Source: Roseicella sp. DB1501 | GTDB lineage: Bacteria; Pseudomonadota; Alphaproteobacteria; Acetobacterales; Acetobacteraceae | Reading direction: 5' to 3' | Length of the DNA: 64,000 nt | NCBI RefSeq assembly: GCF_013112485.1 | Contig: NZ_JABFHG010000001.1 | Location: forward strand, 558,001 to 622,000 | Made by a program: the position numbers and the translations under genes | The notes under the pieces: generated by a model | What the model saw: the letters and a program-made list of their open reading frames with translations, nothing else | What the model was told of the DNA's origin: nothing | Database searches by the model: none | Shown: positions 55,526-63,558 of the stretch, one piece after another | How the letters are laid out: each line of letters begins with the position of its first letter | Numbering within the stretch: position 1 is the first letter of the stretch

Positions 55526-55939
55526 TCAGAGGGTCTTGTCGAGGCTGACGAGCAGGCAGCCATTCTGCATGGAGTGCCGCACCGCGGCGCTGTAGCGGCC
55601 GGGCGGCAGGGGCACGCGCCGCTCGAACCGGCCCTGTGGCAGCTCGAGGCGGTGGATGGCGGCATCGCGCCATTCCGGCGGCAGACGCCGCACGCCGGAG
55701 ACGCGCAGCGCGCCGCCCTCGATCACGGCCTCGATGCCCGCCGGCTCGACGCCCGGAAGCGCGACCATCACCAGCACGCTGCGATCGGTTTCCAGCACAT
55801 CTGCCGGCGGCTGCCAGAGCGGCGGGCCGGCTGCGGGGCCGGGCCGCAGCTCGAAGAAGCGGCGATGCAGGCGCTCCGCCCGCGTCAGCGCGTCGCAGGC
55901 CTCGGCCCACATCCAGGCTTCCCGGTCGTTCCTCGTCAT
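55526..55939 (-). CDS. Hsp20/alpha-crystallin small heat-shock protein
   Basis: The 137-residue holdase has a short N-terminal arm (WMWAEACDALTRAERLHRRF), then the alpha-crystallin domain beginning DVLETDRSVLVMVALPGVEP, with RLELPQGRFERRVPLP and a C-terminal GCLLVSLDKTL. It binds unfolding proteins for refolding or degradation. It is the first gene of hsp20-lon-ftsH. No ribosome site is evident and the start is chosen by family length. No CIRCE or clear sigma-32 box was seen upstream. Confidence 0.88.
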   Translation of the reverse strand: MTRNDREAWMWAEACDALTRAERLHRRFFELRPGPAAGPPLWQPPADVLETDRSVLVMVALPGVEPAGIEAVIEGGALRVSGVRRLPPEWRDAAIHRLELPQGRFERRVPLPPGRYSAAVRHSMQNGCLLVSLDKTL

Positions 55940-56184
55940 GCCGCCGCGTATCCCAATCCTGCCGGCCCGACGCCGGCCGGCTTCCGCCCGAGACAATGCG
56001 CCCTTCGCGCGATCGTTCCTACCGCCGGGCTGCCGCAACCGGCGCCGGGCCGCGGCAATGGCCGGCCGCATGGCGCATCTCACAATCCCTTGACCAGATT
56101 GGCGTCCTCTCCTGCGCTGCCATCGCTTCCTTCATGCTTCCGTGACGGGCCCTGGCGGCGCCCGGCGAATCAGGAGGGCGGCCC

Positions 56185-57480
56185 TTGCGCACCCAGCGGC
56201 TGACGTTGCTCATCATGGTGGGCATGGTGCTCGGGATCATCACCGGCCACTTCTGCCACGTGCTCTGGCCCAACCCTGAGACGGCCAAGGCGATCTCCGG
56301 TTACATCTCCCTCGTCACCGACGTCTTCCTGCGCCTGATCAAGATGATCATCGCGCCGCTGGTCTTCTCCACCCTCGTCGTCGGCGTCGCGCATATGGGC
56401 GATACCCGCGCGGTCGGGCGGATCGGCGCCAAGGCCATGGCCTGGTTCCTCAGCGCCTCGGTCGTGTCGCTGCTGCTCGGCCTAGTGCTGGTGAACATCC
56501 TGCAGCCCGGCGCCCGGCTCGACCTGCCGCTGCCCGACACGCACGCCGCGAGCGGCATCGGCACCAGCTCCCTCTCGCTGAAGGATTTCGTCGCGCATCT
56601 GGTGCCGCGCTCGATCTTCGAGGCGATGGCGACCAACGAGATCCTGCAGATCGTCGTCTTCTCCATCTTCTTCGGCGTGGCCTGTGCCGCCCTCGGCGAG
56701 AAGGCGAAGACAGTCGTCGCCTGGACCGAGGAGCTCAGCCACGTCATCCTGAAGGTGACGGGCTACATCATGGGACTCGCGCCGCTCGCCGTCTTCGCCT
56801 CCATGGCGGCGATCATCACCACCCAGGGCCTCGGCATCCTGGTCACCTACGGCAAATTCGTGGCCGAGTTCTATCTCGGCCTCGCCATCCTCTGGTGCCT
56901 GCTCGCCGCGGTCGGCTTCCTCATCTTCGGCCGCCGGGTCTTCGAGCTGATCAGCCTCATCCGCCAGCCCTTCCTGCTCGCGTTCAGCACGGCGAGCAGC
57001 GAGGCGGCCTATCCGCAGCTGATGGAACAGCTCGTCCGCTTCCCGGTCAGCCGTAAGGTGATCAGCTTCGTCCTGCCGCTCGGCTATTCCTTCAACCTCG
57101 ACGGCTCGATGATGTACTGCACCTTCGCGACGCTCTTCATCGCGCAGGCCTACAACATCGAGCTCTCCTGGGGGCAGCAGGCGACCATGCTGCTGCTGCT
57201 GATGCTGACCAGCAAGGGCATGGCCGGCGTGCCGCGCGCCTCGCTCGTCGTCATCGCGGCGACGCTGACCACCTTCAACATCCCCGAGGCCGGGCTGCTG
57301 CTGATCATCGGCATCGACCAGTTCCTCGACATGGGCCGCTCGGCGACCAACGTGATCGGCAACTCGCTCGCCACCGCCGTGGTCGGCAAATGGGAGGGCG
57401 AGATGGTCCCGGAGCCAGAGGACCGGGCGGATGCGGCGAGCGACCTCGAGGGCTACGTCCCGACGCGCAGGCCGGCCTGA
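56185..57480 (+). CDS. Dicarboxylate/amino acid:cation symporter (DAACS family)
   Basis: A 431-residue GltP/DctA-like transporter with eight membrane helices and re-entrant loops. MIIAPLVFSTLVVGVAHMGD (helix 3 region), FSTASSEAAYPQLMEQL (the Ser-rich hairpin loop), SFNLDGSMMYCTFATLFIAQ and the conserved metal-binding Asn-Met-Asp region (GRSATNVIGN) are present. It moves C4-dicarboxylates or glutamate with Na+ or H+. The start is TTG at 56185, with AGGAGGG six nucleotides upstream. It is divergent from hsp20. Confidence 0.93.
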   Translation: MRTQRLTLLIMVGMVLGIITGHFCHVLWPNPETAKAISGYISLVTDVFLRLIKMIIAPLVFSTLVVGVAHMGDTRAVGRIGAKAMAWFLSASVVSLLLGLVLVNILQPGARLDLPLPDTHAASGIGTSSLSLKDFVAHLVPRSIFEAMATNEILQIVVFSIFFGVACAALGEKAKTVVAWTEELSHVILKVTGYIMGLAPLAVFASMAAIITTQGLGILVTYGKFVAEFYLGLAILWCLLAAVGFLIFGRRVFELISLIRQPFLLAFSTASSEAAYPQLMEQLVRFPVSRKVISFVLPLGYSFNLDGSMMYCTFATLFIAQAYNIELSWGQQATMLLLLMLTSKGMAGVPRASLVVIAATLTTFNIPEAGLLLIIGIDQFLDMGRSATNVIGNSLATAVVGKWEGEMVPEPEDRADAASDLEGYVPTRRPA

Positions 57481-57498
57481 ACCCCGCCCCCAACGCGA

Positions 57499-57526
57499 AA
57501 GGGGCGGCCCCGCAGGACCGCCCCTT
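57499..57526. terminator. Bidirectional intrinsic terminator
   Basis: AAGGGGCGG and CCGCCCCTT form a 9-bp stem with a 10-nt loop, followed by GTTT on the plus strand, in the gap between two converging genes (symporter and sigma factor). Confidence 0.75.
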
Positions 57527-57550
57527 GTTTCATCCTGACGTCCGTCGCCC

Positions 57551-59251
57551 TCAGCTGCGGTCGAGATAGCTCCGCAGCGCCCGGCCGCGCTGGCCGTTCT
57601 GCAGCTTCTTCAAGGCCTTGGCCTCGATCTGCCGGATGCGCTCGCGGGTCACGTGGAAGGTCTTGCCGACCTCCTCCAGCGTGTGGTCGCGCTCCATGCC
57701 GATGCCGAAGCGCATGCGCAGGATCCGCTCCTCGCGCGGCGTCAGGTCGGAGAGCACCCGTGCCGCCGCCTCGCGCAGGCCGGAGCGCGCGACCGCATCG
57801 AAGGGATGCACCGCGTTGCGGTCCTCGATCAGGTCGCCAAGGCGCCCGTCCTCCTCCTCGCCGATCGGCGTGTCGAGGCTGACCGGCTCGCGCACGATCC
57901 CCTGCACCGACTTCACTTTCTCCGTCGGCACGCCGAGCCGCTGGGCGAGTTCCTCCGCCGTCGGCTCGCGCCCCGTCCGGTGGGCCAGGATGCGGCCCAG
58001 CCGGGCGATCTTCGAGGCGGTCTCGGCCATGTGGACCGGCACGCGGATGGTCCGCGCCTGGTCGGCGATGGCGCGCGTCATCGCCTGCCGCACCCACCAG
58101 GTGGCATAGGTCGAGAACTTGAACCCCTTGCGCCAGTCGAACTTCTCGACCGCGCGCATGAGGCCGATATTCCCCTCCTGGATCAGGTCGCCGAGCAGCA
58201 GACCACGATTGCGGTACTTGCGGGCGATATGCACGACCAACCGTAGGTTGGCGCGCGTCAGCTCCTCCTTCGCCTTGCGCATGTCGCGCTCGCCGCGGCT
58301 CAACTCGGCATGCAGGCGCCGCAGCATCGAGGCGGGAAGACCAGCCTCGGCCTCGATGCGCGCCACCTCGGCCCGGATCTCCAGCAGCTCCGGCCCGGCG
58401 CCCTTGAGCTTGGCGGCCAGCTTCGCCGCGCCCTCGGCATCGTCCCACAGCTTCAGGAAGGCCTCGCGCCCGATCTTCGCCGCCGTCGCCAGCCGCAGCG
58501 CGCGGCCATCGAGGCTGGTCAGCCGGCGATGGGCGCCCCGCACCTGCTCGATCAGCGTCTCGATCCGGTCGGCGCGCAGCCGCAGCGTCGAGATCAGCGC
58601 GGCGATCTCGGTCGCCGGCACATCGGCGGGCGCGGCCAAGGTCGCGTCGAAGGAGGCGAGGATCTCCGGCCGCAGCCGCTGGTCCAGCGTGCCCTCGGCG
58701 GCCTCGCCCTCCTCGGTCCCCTCGGCCGGCGTCTCGGCCGCCGCGGCCATCGCCTCGAGCTCGACGAGATCGCGCAGCGGCAGCCCGCCCGCCGCCACCG
58801 CGTCGCGCCAGGCCGCCAGGGTCTGCCGCGTCGTCGGGCAGGCGCCGAGCGCGCCGAGCATCGCCTCGCGCCCGGCCTCGATGCGCTGGGCGAGCTCGAC
58901 CTCCTGCTCGCGCGTCAGCAGCTCCGTGCGCGAGGCCTCGCGCAGGAACATCCGCACCGGATCGTCGGTCCGCCCGAGCGCGGCCTCGTCGTAATTGCCG
59001 GCCGCCGGGGCAGCGACCTCGGTCTCGGCCGAAGGGGCTTCCCCTTCGCCATCCTCCGCATCGGCAGCGAGATCGCCCGGAGCGTCCTCGCTGTCCTCCT
59101 CGGCGGTCTCCCCTTCCTCCCAGGCGGGCATCTCGTCACCACCCGGCACGCGAGCGACCAGCGCCTCGAAAGCCGGCGCGCCAAGGGGACGCGAGACGCG
59201 CACCTCGGCCTCGTTCTCGTCCAGCATCGTCTCGGTGACAAACCCGTCCAT
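57551..59251 (-). CDS. rpoD: RpoD-like sigma-70 factor without region 1.1
   Basis: At 566 residues it is shorter than usual RpoD. The first ~85 residues are Asp/Glu-rich with no recognisable region 1.1. Region 1.2 reads [20 protein letters not shown]; region 2 is near-canonical ([20 protein letters not shown] then [20 protein letters not shown]); region 4 has [20 protein letters not shown] and [18 protein letters not shown]. It directs RNA polymerase to -35/-10 promoters. Divergence from the consensus and its stress-gene neighbourhood suggest an additional RpoD paralogue, but it could be the sole one. The ATG at 59251 is preferred to GTG 59263. Confidence 0.88.
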   Translation of the reverse strand: MDGFVTETMLDENEAEVRVSRPLGAPAFEALVARVPGGDEMPAWEEGETAEEDSEDAPGDLAADAEDGEGEAPSAETEVAAPAAGNYDEAALGRTDDPVRMFLREASRTELLTREQEVELAQRIEAGREAMLGALGACPTTRQTLAAWRDAVAAGGLPLRDLVELEAMAAAAETPAEGTEEGEAAEGTLDQRLRPEILASFDATLAAPADVPATEIAALISTLRLRADRIETLIEQVRGAHRRLTSLDGRALRLATAAKIGREAFLKLWDDAEGAAKLAAKLKGAGPELLEIRAEVARIEAEAGLPASMLRRLHAELSRGERDMRKAKEELTRANLRLVVHIARKYRNRGLLLGDLIQEGNIGLMRAVEKFDWRKGFKFSTYATWWVRQAMTRAIADQARTIRVPVHMAETASKIARLGRILAHRTGREPTAEELAQRLGVPTEKVKSVQGIVREPVSLDTPIGEEEDGRLGDLIEDRNAVHPFDAVARSGLREAAARVLSDLTPREERILRMRFGIGMERDHTLEEVGKTFHVTRERIRQIEAKALKKLQNGQRGRALRSYLDRS

Positions 59252-59697
59252 CACTCGATCCACTCCCGGCAGACCCTGCGGTCCGCCTGCATGTCAGCCC
59301 GTACCCCGGTGACGTCCCTGCATGAACGGTCAAAGGCCCGCCGCGCCGCGGAGCGGCACGCGAGCGGGCTCAGCCGTAGGGAGGGACGCGCAGCATCGGG
59401 GCGCGCGAGGGATGTGGTGATAAACGCCGATCCCTGCCAGCCCTGCTGCGCAATTGACGGAGCAGGGTTGCAACGCTGGCATGGACCTCAGCGATGCCGA
59501 TGTTCCTAGGCATGGCGGCGGAATCAGGTCAAGACATCCATAAATCGCGGCAACGTGACGCGACAATCCGTATCACGGGCGGATCGACGTCGCTGGCTCC
59601 ACGGCCTCGGGCACGGTCGCCGTCCGTGCCGGCAATCACCAGGCCGGCACGAGGAGCACGACCGCACCACGGCGATGCCTGCCTGGGGGAGGAACCG
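59252..59697. other. 446-nt region upstream of the sigma gene, no gene seen
   Basis: Short frames here show no family similarity. It holds an AT-richer patch around 59485-59560 on the minus strand containing TTGACC with an 18-nt gap to TAGGAA, a possible weak promoter for the sigma gene about 250 nt upstream of its start. It ends at a family 1 MITE. Confidence 0.5.
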
Positions 59698-59804
59698 CTG
59701 GAGCGTGATCGCTTGAGGTGGCCTCACCGGAAAGCCTGACTCACGCGATCAAACAACGGCCTGGACCATGATCCGCGACCCTTTGCGAGCGGATCATGGT
59801 CTAG
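59698..59804 (-). repeat. MITE-like repeat, family 1, copy D (inverted)
   Basis: A full 107-nt copy on the minus strand, reading CTAGACCATGATCCGC from 59804. The 19 nt GCGCTAGACCATGATCCGC are identical to the start of copy A, including the TAG that ends the adjacent gene in both places. The ends are CTAGACCATGATC and GATCACGCTCCAG. Confidence 0.9.
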
Positions 59805-60346
59805 CGCGGCGGCAGGCGAAGCACCATGCCCGGCCGCAGCGCAGCGGCATCGGTCAGCACGGGGTCGTTGGATTCCAGGATCCATCCCGCCGCCGCCGTG
59901 TCGTGGTAGTGGCGGGCCGCGATCGCCTCCAGCGTCTCGCCCGGCTGCACCACGTGCAGGATGCTGCCGCCAGGGCCGAAGCGCGCATCGGGATCGGGCT
60001 TCGCCGCATGCACGGCCCGCTCCGCCGCCTCGATATTGGCGCTGCCGGAGGGCAGCCGCGCGAAGCTGCCGATCGCGTCGAGCAAGCCGCCCCGGTCACG
60101 CGCCACCGTCATCCGGTCGTCGACGCGGGCGATGCCCTGCAGGTTGCCGACCGCAAGCAACACCCGCTCGCGCGTCGCCTCGTCGGGGAGCCGCCCCTCG
60201 AGGGTGACGGCATCGTCGTGGCGGCTGATCGTGACACCCTCGCGCGTCAGGCCGAGCGAATTCAGCCGGTTGCCGATGGCGTCCGCACTAAGCACTCCTC
60301 CCTCCAGGGCCAGGCCGGCCTCGGCGGGGAAGCGATAGGTGGGCAT
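59801..60346 (-). CDS. BON-LysM protein (Kbp/YgaU-like)
   Basis: The 181-residue protein has a BON domain at about residues 25-82 (LTREGVTISRHDDAVTLEGR then NLQGIARVDDRM) and a LysM domain at about 128-178 (ILHVVQPGETLEAIAARHYH then PGMVLRLPP), the order seen in the E. coli K+-binding protein Kbp (YgaU). No signal peptide is seen, so it may be cytoplasmic like Kbp. The ATG at 60346 follows AGGAGGA by six nucleotides. Its TAG stop belongs to the MITE copy D. Confidence 0.88.
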   Translation of the reverse strand: MPTYRFPAEAGLALEGGVLSADAIGNRLNSLGLTREGVTISRHDDAVTLEGRLPDEATRERVLLAVGNLQGIARVDDRMTVARDRGGLLDAIGSFARLPSGSANIEAAERAVHAAKPDPDARFGPGGSILHVVQPGETLEAIAARHYHDTAAAGWILESNDPVLTDAAALRPGMVLRLPPR

Positions 60347-60505
60347 GGGTGTCCTCCTGATTGTGTTCGAGAAACGCCATCGCTGGCGGCCCGGTTGCGC
60401 GGTCCCTGGCCTCTCGTCACGCTGCGTCGCCATGACGCATCCGCTGGCGCCTTCGCCCGGCTTCGCCCGCAACCTCCCGGCCGCGCCGCGTCGGCCTCGC
60501 GCGGC

Positions 60506-61147
60506 ATGACCGCGCCTGGAAGTCTCGCCGTCATCCTGGCCGGCGGTCTCGCGCGGCGCATGGGCGGCGCCGACAAGCCCTTGCTGCACCTCGGCGGGCG
60601 CCCGCTGCTCGCGCATGTGCTGGACCGGGTGCGGCCGCAGGTCGCGGCGGTGATCCTCAACGCCAATGGCGAGGCCGCACGCTTCGCCGCATGGCCGGCG
60701 CTGCCGGTGGTGCCGGATTCGCTGCCGGGCCATCCCGGCCCGCTCGCCGGCGTGCTGGCGGCGCTCGACTGGGCGGCGGCACATCGCCCCGACCTGCCGC
60801 TGCTGCTTTCGGTCCCTGGCGATACGCCCTTCCTGCCGCCCGATCTCGTGGCCCGGCTCGAGGCGGCACGGCGCGGCGCCGGCCTGCCCCTCGCTTGCGC
60901 CGCATCGGGCGGCCAGCGGCATCCGACCATCGCGCTTTGGCCCATCGGCCTGCGCGAGCCGCTACGCCAGGCGCTGCTCGCCGGCGAGCGCAAGGTCGGC
61001 CGGGTCGCCGCCATGCTCGGCTGCGCCGCGGCGGAGTGGCCGGCCCTGCCCTGCGACCCCTTCTTCAACGCCAACACCCCGGACGAGTTGGCCCGGGCGG
61101 AGGCCGTGCTGCGCGCCGCCCCCACCACCACGACGCCATTCGGCTGA
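60506..61147 (+). CDS. mobA: Molybdenum cofactor guanylyltransferase MobA
   Basis: The 213-residue protein begins with the nucleotide-binding signature LAVILAGGLARRMGGADKPL, and has PDSLPGHPGPLAGVLAALDW, SVPGDTPFLPPDL (metal Asp) and a C-terminal FFNANTPDELARAE, the MobA hallmark. It joins GMP to molybdopterin to form the guanine dinucleotide cofactor for DMSO-reductase-type enzymes. The only start that fits is ATG 60506, with no strong ribosome site. It is divergent from the LysM gene and 144 nt before the RibD-like gene. Confidence 0.93.
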   Translation: MTAPGSLAVILAGGLARRMGGADKPLLHLGGRPLLAHVLDRVRPQVAAVILNANGEAARFAAWPALPVVPDSLPGHPGPLAGVLAALDWAAAHRPDLPLLLSVPGDTPFLPPDLVARLEAARRGAGLPLACAASGGQRHPTIALWPIGLREPLRQALLAGERKVGRVAAMLGCAAAEWPALPCDPFFNANTPDELARAEAVLRAAPTTTTPFG

Positions 61148-61291
61148 CGCGCGGGGCCCGCGAACAATCGTGGCGCCACCGCGTTCGATCGCCGGCCACG
61201 GCCGATCGCCGCCGCGGCATGCCGGGATCTGCCTTCCTCGGGCCTTGATCCGCTGGCATCCCCGTCAGCCTTCCCGCATGGTCCGCGCCCG

Positions 61292-62113
61292 ATGGATGGA
61301 ATCGCCCTCCACCCCGACTGGGAGTCGCTGCTCCGGCTGCGCGACGCGCCCAGCCCCTTGCCCGATGGTGCCCTGGAGGGCGCCCTCGGGGCGCTGTTCG
61401 GCCCGCTGCTCGCCCCGCCGCGCGCCGCCGATGGCTGCATCGTGGTCGGCCGCCTGGCGCAGACCCTGGACGGGCGGATCGCTACCGCCTCCGGCTCTTC
61501 GCAATGGATCGGCGGACGCGGCGACATCCTGCACACGCACCGGCTGCGCGCCCTCTGCCATGCGGTGGTCATCGGCGCAGGGACGGTGCGGCAGGACGAT
61601 CCGCGGCTGACCACGCGCGACTGCGCCGGGCCGAGCCCGGTGCGGGTGGTCCTCGACACCGACCGCCGGCTCGGCGCCGATTTCACCCTGTTCCGCGAAG
61701 GCCCGCCGACGCTGCTGCTCTGCGCCGAGGATGCGGCGGGGCCCGACCGGCTCGGCCTCGCCGAGGTCCTGCGGCTGCCGCGCAGCGGGAGGCATGGCGA
61801 GGGGCATGGCGGCCTGCACGTGCCGGCCATCCTGGCCGCGCTCGCCGCCCGTGGCCTCACCCGCATCTTCGTCGAGGGCGGCGGCGTCACGGTCAGCCGC
61901 TTCCTCGCCGCGGGCTGCCTCGACCGGCTGCATGTCACGGTGGCGCCGGTGCTGCTCGGCTCGGGCGTCCCGGCCTTCACCCTGCCCGAGGTCGCCCGCA
62001 TCGCCGACGGGCTGCGCTTCGCCTGGACGGTGCATGCCCTCGATCCCGACGTGCTGTTCGACATCCCGCTGCACCGCGCCCGGCCGGGCGAGGCCGCCGG
62101 CGCCGCGCCGTGA
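61292..62113 (+). CDS. RibD C-terminal-type (dihydrofolate-reductase-fold) reductase
   Basis: The 273-residue protein has an N-terminal ~45-residue arm and the RibD_C fold: GRLAQTLDGRIATASGSSQW (substrate region), VVIGAGTVRQDDPRLTTR (NADPH loop), RIFVEGGGVTVSRFLA and DRLHVTVAPVLLGSG. The family reduces riboses of aminopyrimidines or dihydropteridines with NADPH. There is no deaminase domain. It overlaps the next gene by four nucleotides (GTGA), so the two are coupled. Confidence 0.88.
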   Translation: MDGIALHPDWESLLRLRDAPSPLPDGALEGALGALFGPLLAPPRAADGCIVVGRLAQTLDGRIATASGSSQWIGGRGDILHTHRLRALCHAVVIGAGTVRQDDPRLTTRDCAGPSPVRVVLDTDRRLGADFTLFREGPPTLLLCAEDAAGPDRLGLAEVLRLPRSGRHGEGHGGLHVPAILAALAARGLTRIFVEGGGVTVSRFLAAGCLDRLHVTVAPVLLGSGVPAFTLPEVARIADGLRFAWTVHALDPDVLFDIPLHRARPGEAAGAAP

Positions 62114-63102
62114 CCGCGGCGGATGAGGGCCTGCGCGCCCGGGCGCTCTGGCTGGTCGCGCCCGGCCGCGCCGAGCTGCGCGAGGAGGTGCTGCCGCCGC
62201 CCGCGCCGGGGGAGGTGCTGGTGCGCTGCCGCGCCTCCGCCCTGTCGCGCGGCACCGAGCGGCTGGTCTTCGAGGGGCGGGTGCCGCCGAGCCAGCACGC
62301 CGCGATGCGCGCGCCGCTGATGGCCGGCGACTTCCCCTTTCCGGTGAAGTACGGCTACTGCGCCATGGGCGTGGCCGAGGAGGGCCCGCCGGCGCTGCGC
62401 GGCCGCCGCGTCTTCGTCCTGCACCCGCACCAGGACCGCTTCCTCGCCCCCGCGGCCATGTGCATCCCGGTGCCGGATGCGGTGCCCGACCATCGCGCGG
62501 TGCTCGCCGCCAATATGGAGACGGCGCTCAACATCCTCTGGGATGCGCGGCCGCTGCCGGGCGAGCGGGTGCTGGTCATCGGCGCCGGCGCGGTCGGGCT
62601 GCTGGCTGCGGCGCTGCTCGCCCGCATGCCGGGCATCGCGCCGGTGGTCGTGGACCTCGATCCCGGCCGCGCCGCGCTCGCCACCGCCATCGGCGCCCGC
62701 TTCGCCCCGCCGGAGGACGCGCCGGGCGAGCAGGAGCTGATCATCCATGCCAGCGCCAGCGCGGCCGGGCTGCAGCTCGCCCTCGACCGCGCCGGCTTCG
62801 AGGCGCGCATCGTCGAGGCGAGCTGGCATGGCGATCGCGCCGTGTCGCTGCCGCTCGGCGAGGCCTTCCATGCGCGGCGCCTCGCCCTGCTCTCCTCGCA
62901 GGTTGGCGCCGTCGCCCCGGCGATGCGCGGCCGCCGCAGCCATGCCGAGCGCCTCGCCCTGGCCCTCGCCCTGCTCGGGGATCCGCGGCTCGACGCGCTC
63001 TGCGCGCCGGTCGCCCGCTTCGCCGAGCTGCCGCAGCGGTTGCCCGGCCTCCTCGCGCGCGGCGCCGGCGCCCCCCCTTGCCCCGTCATCACCTATTCAT
63101 AG
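62110..63102 (+). CDS. MDR-superfamily dehydrogenase without the zinc motif
   Basis: The 330-residue protein has the MDR layout: a GroES-like N-terminal part and a Rossmann domain with VLVIGAGAVGLLAAALLAR (about 155). The usual catalytic zinc segment (CGTD) reads SALSRGTERLVFEGRVP, so no catalytic zinc Cys is seen. BchC and a few carbohydrate-linked dehydrogenases share this S-x-G-T-E form. The GTG start at 62110 overlaps the RibD-like stop. It probably oxidises or reduces an intermediate of the same pathway. Confidence 0.85.
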   Translation: MTAADEGLRARALWLVAPGRAELREEVLPPPAPGEVLVRCRASALSRGTERLVFEGRVPPSQHAAMRAPLMAGDFPFPVKYGYCAMGVAEEGPPALRGRRVFVLHPHQDRFLAPAAMCIPVPDAVPDHRAVLAANMETALNILWDARPLPGERVLVIGAGAVGLLAAALLARMPGIAPVVVDLDPGRAALATAIGARFAPPEDAPGEQELIIHASASAAGLQLALDRAGFEARIVEASWHGDRAVSLPLGEAFHARRLALLSSQVGAVAPAMRGRRSHAERLALALALLGDPRLDALCAPVARFAELPQRLPGLLARGAGAPPCPVITYS

Positions 63103-63113
63103 AGAGTGCCGCG

Positions 63114-63515
63114 ATGTTCTCGCTCACCGTCTGCGACCACATCATGGTCGCGCACAGCTTCCGTGGCGCCGAATTCGGCCCGGCCCAGCGCCTGCACGGC
63201 GCCACCTTCGCGGTGGAGGCGGAGTTCCGCGCGCCGCAGCTCGACCACCTGAACCTGCTGGTCGATATCGGCCTTGCCAAGACGGAGCTGCGCCGCGCCC
63301 TCGACGGGCTCGACTACCGCAATCTCGACGAGGAGGGGCAGTTCGCCGGGCAGAACACCACCACCGAATATCTCTGCCGGCACATCCACACGCTTCTCTG
63401 CGCCGCGCTGCGCGAGGGCCGGCTCGGGCCGCAGGGCAGCCAGGTCACTGGCCTGAAGGTGCTGCTGCGCGAGAGCCCGAATGCCTGGGCCGCCTATGAG
63501 GGCGCGGTCGCATGA
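63114..63515 (+). CDS. 6-pyruvoyltetrahydropterin synthase/QueD-like protein, divergent active site
   Basis: The 133-residue T-fold protein has the family layout: an N-terminal VAHSF (first zinc His), RLHGATFAVEAEF where the canonical motif is LHGH, NTTTEYLCRHIHTLL, and VLLRESPNAWAAYEG (the catalytic-Glu end). The third zinc ligand is Ala, and the Cys usually found three residues before LHGH is also Ala. It either binds zinc differently or does another reaction on a pterin-like ring. The gene starts 11 nt after the dehydrogenase stop. Confidence 0.85.
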   Translation: MFSLTVCDHIMVAHSFRGAEFGPAQRLHGATFAVEAEFRAPQLDHLNLLVDIGLAKTELRRALDGLDYRNLDEEGQFAGQNTTTEYLCRHIHTLLCAALREGRLGPQGSQVTGLKVLLRESPNAWAAYEGAVA

Positions 63516-63558
63516 GACGTGCGCCGCCTAGGCCATCCGCCCGCGCCGGGGCCGCCGC

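Noticed and set aside
59494-59739. 81-residue frame upstream of MITE copy D
   Set aside because: Its C-terminus is encoded by the repeat itself, and no family similarity or ribosome site was found.
60262-62943. Long minus-strand frame across mobA and the RibD-like gene
   Set aside because: It is low-complexity Arg/Ala/Gly-rich and antisense to three well-supported genes.
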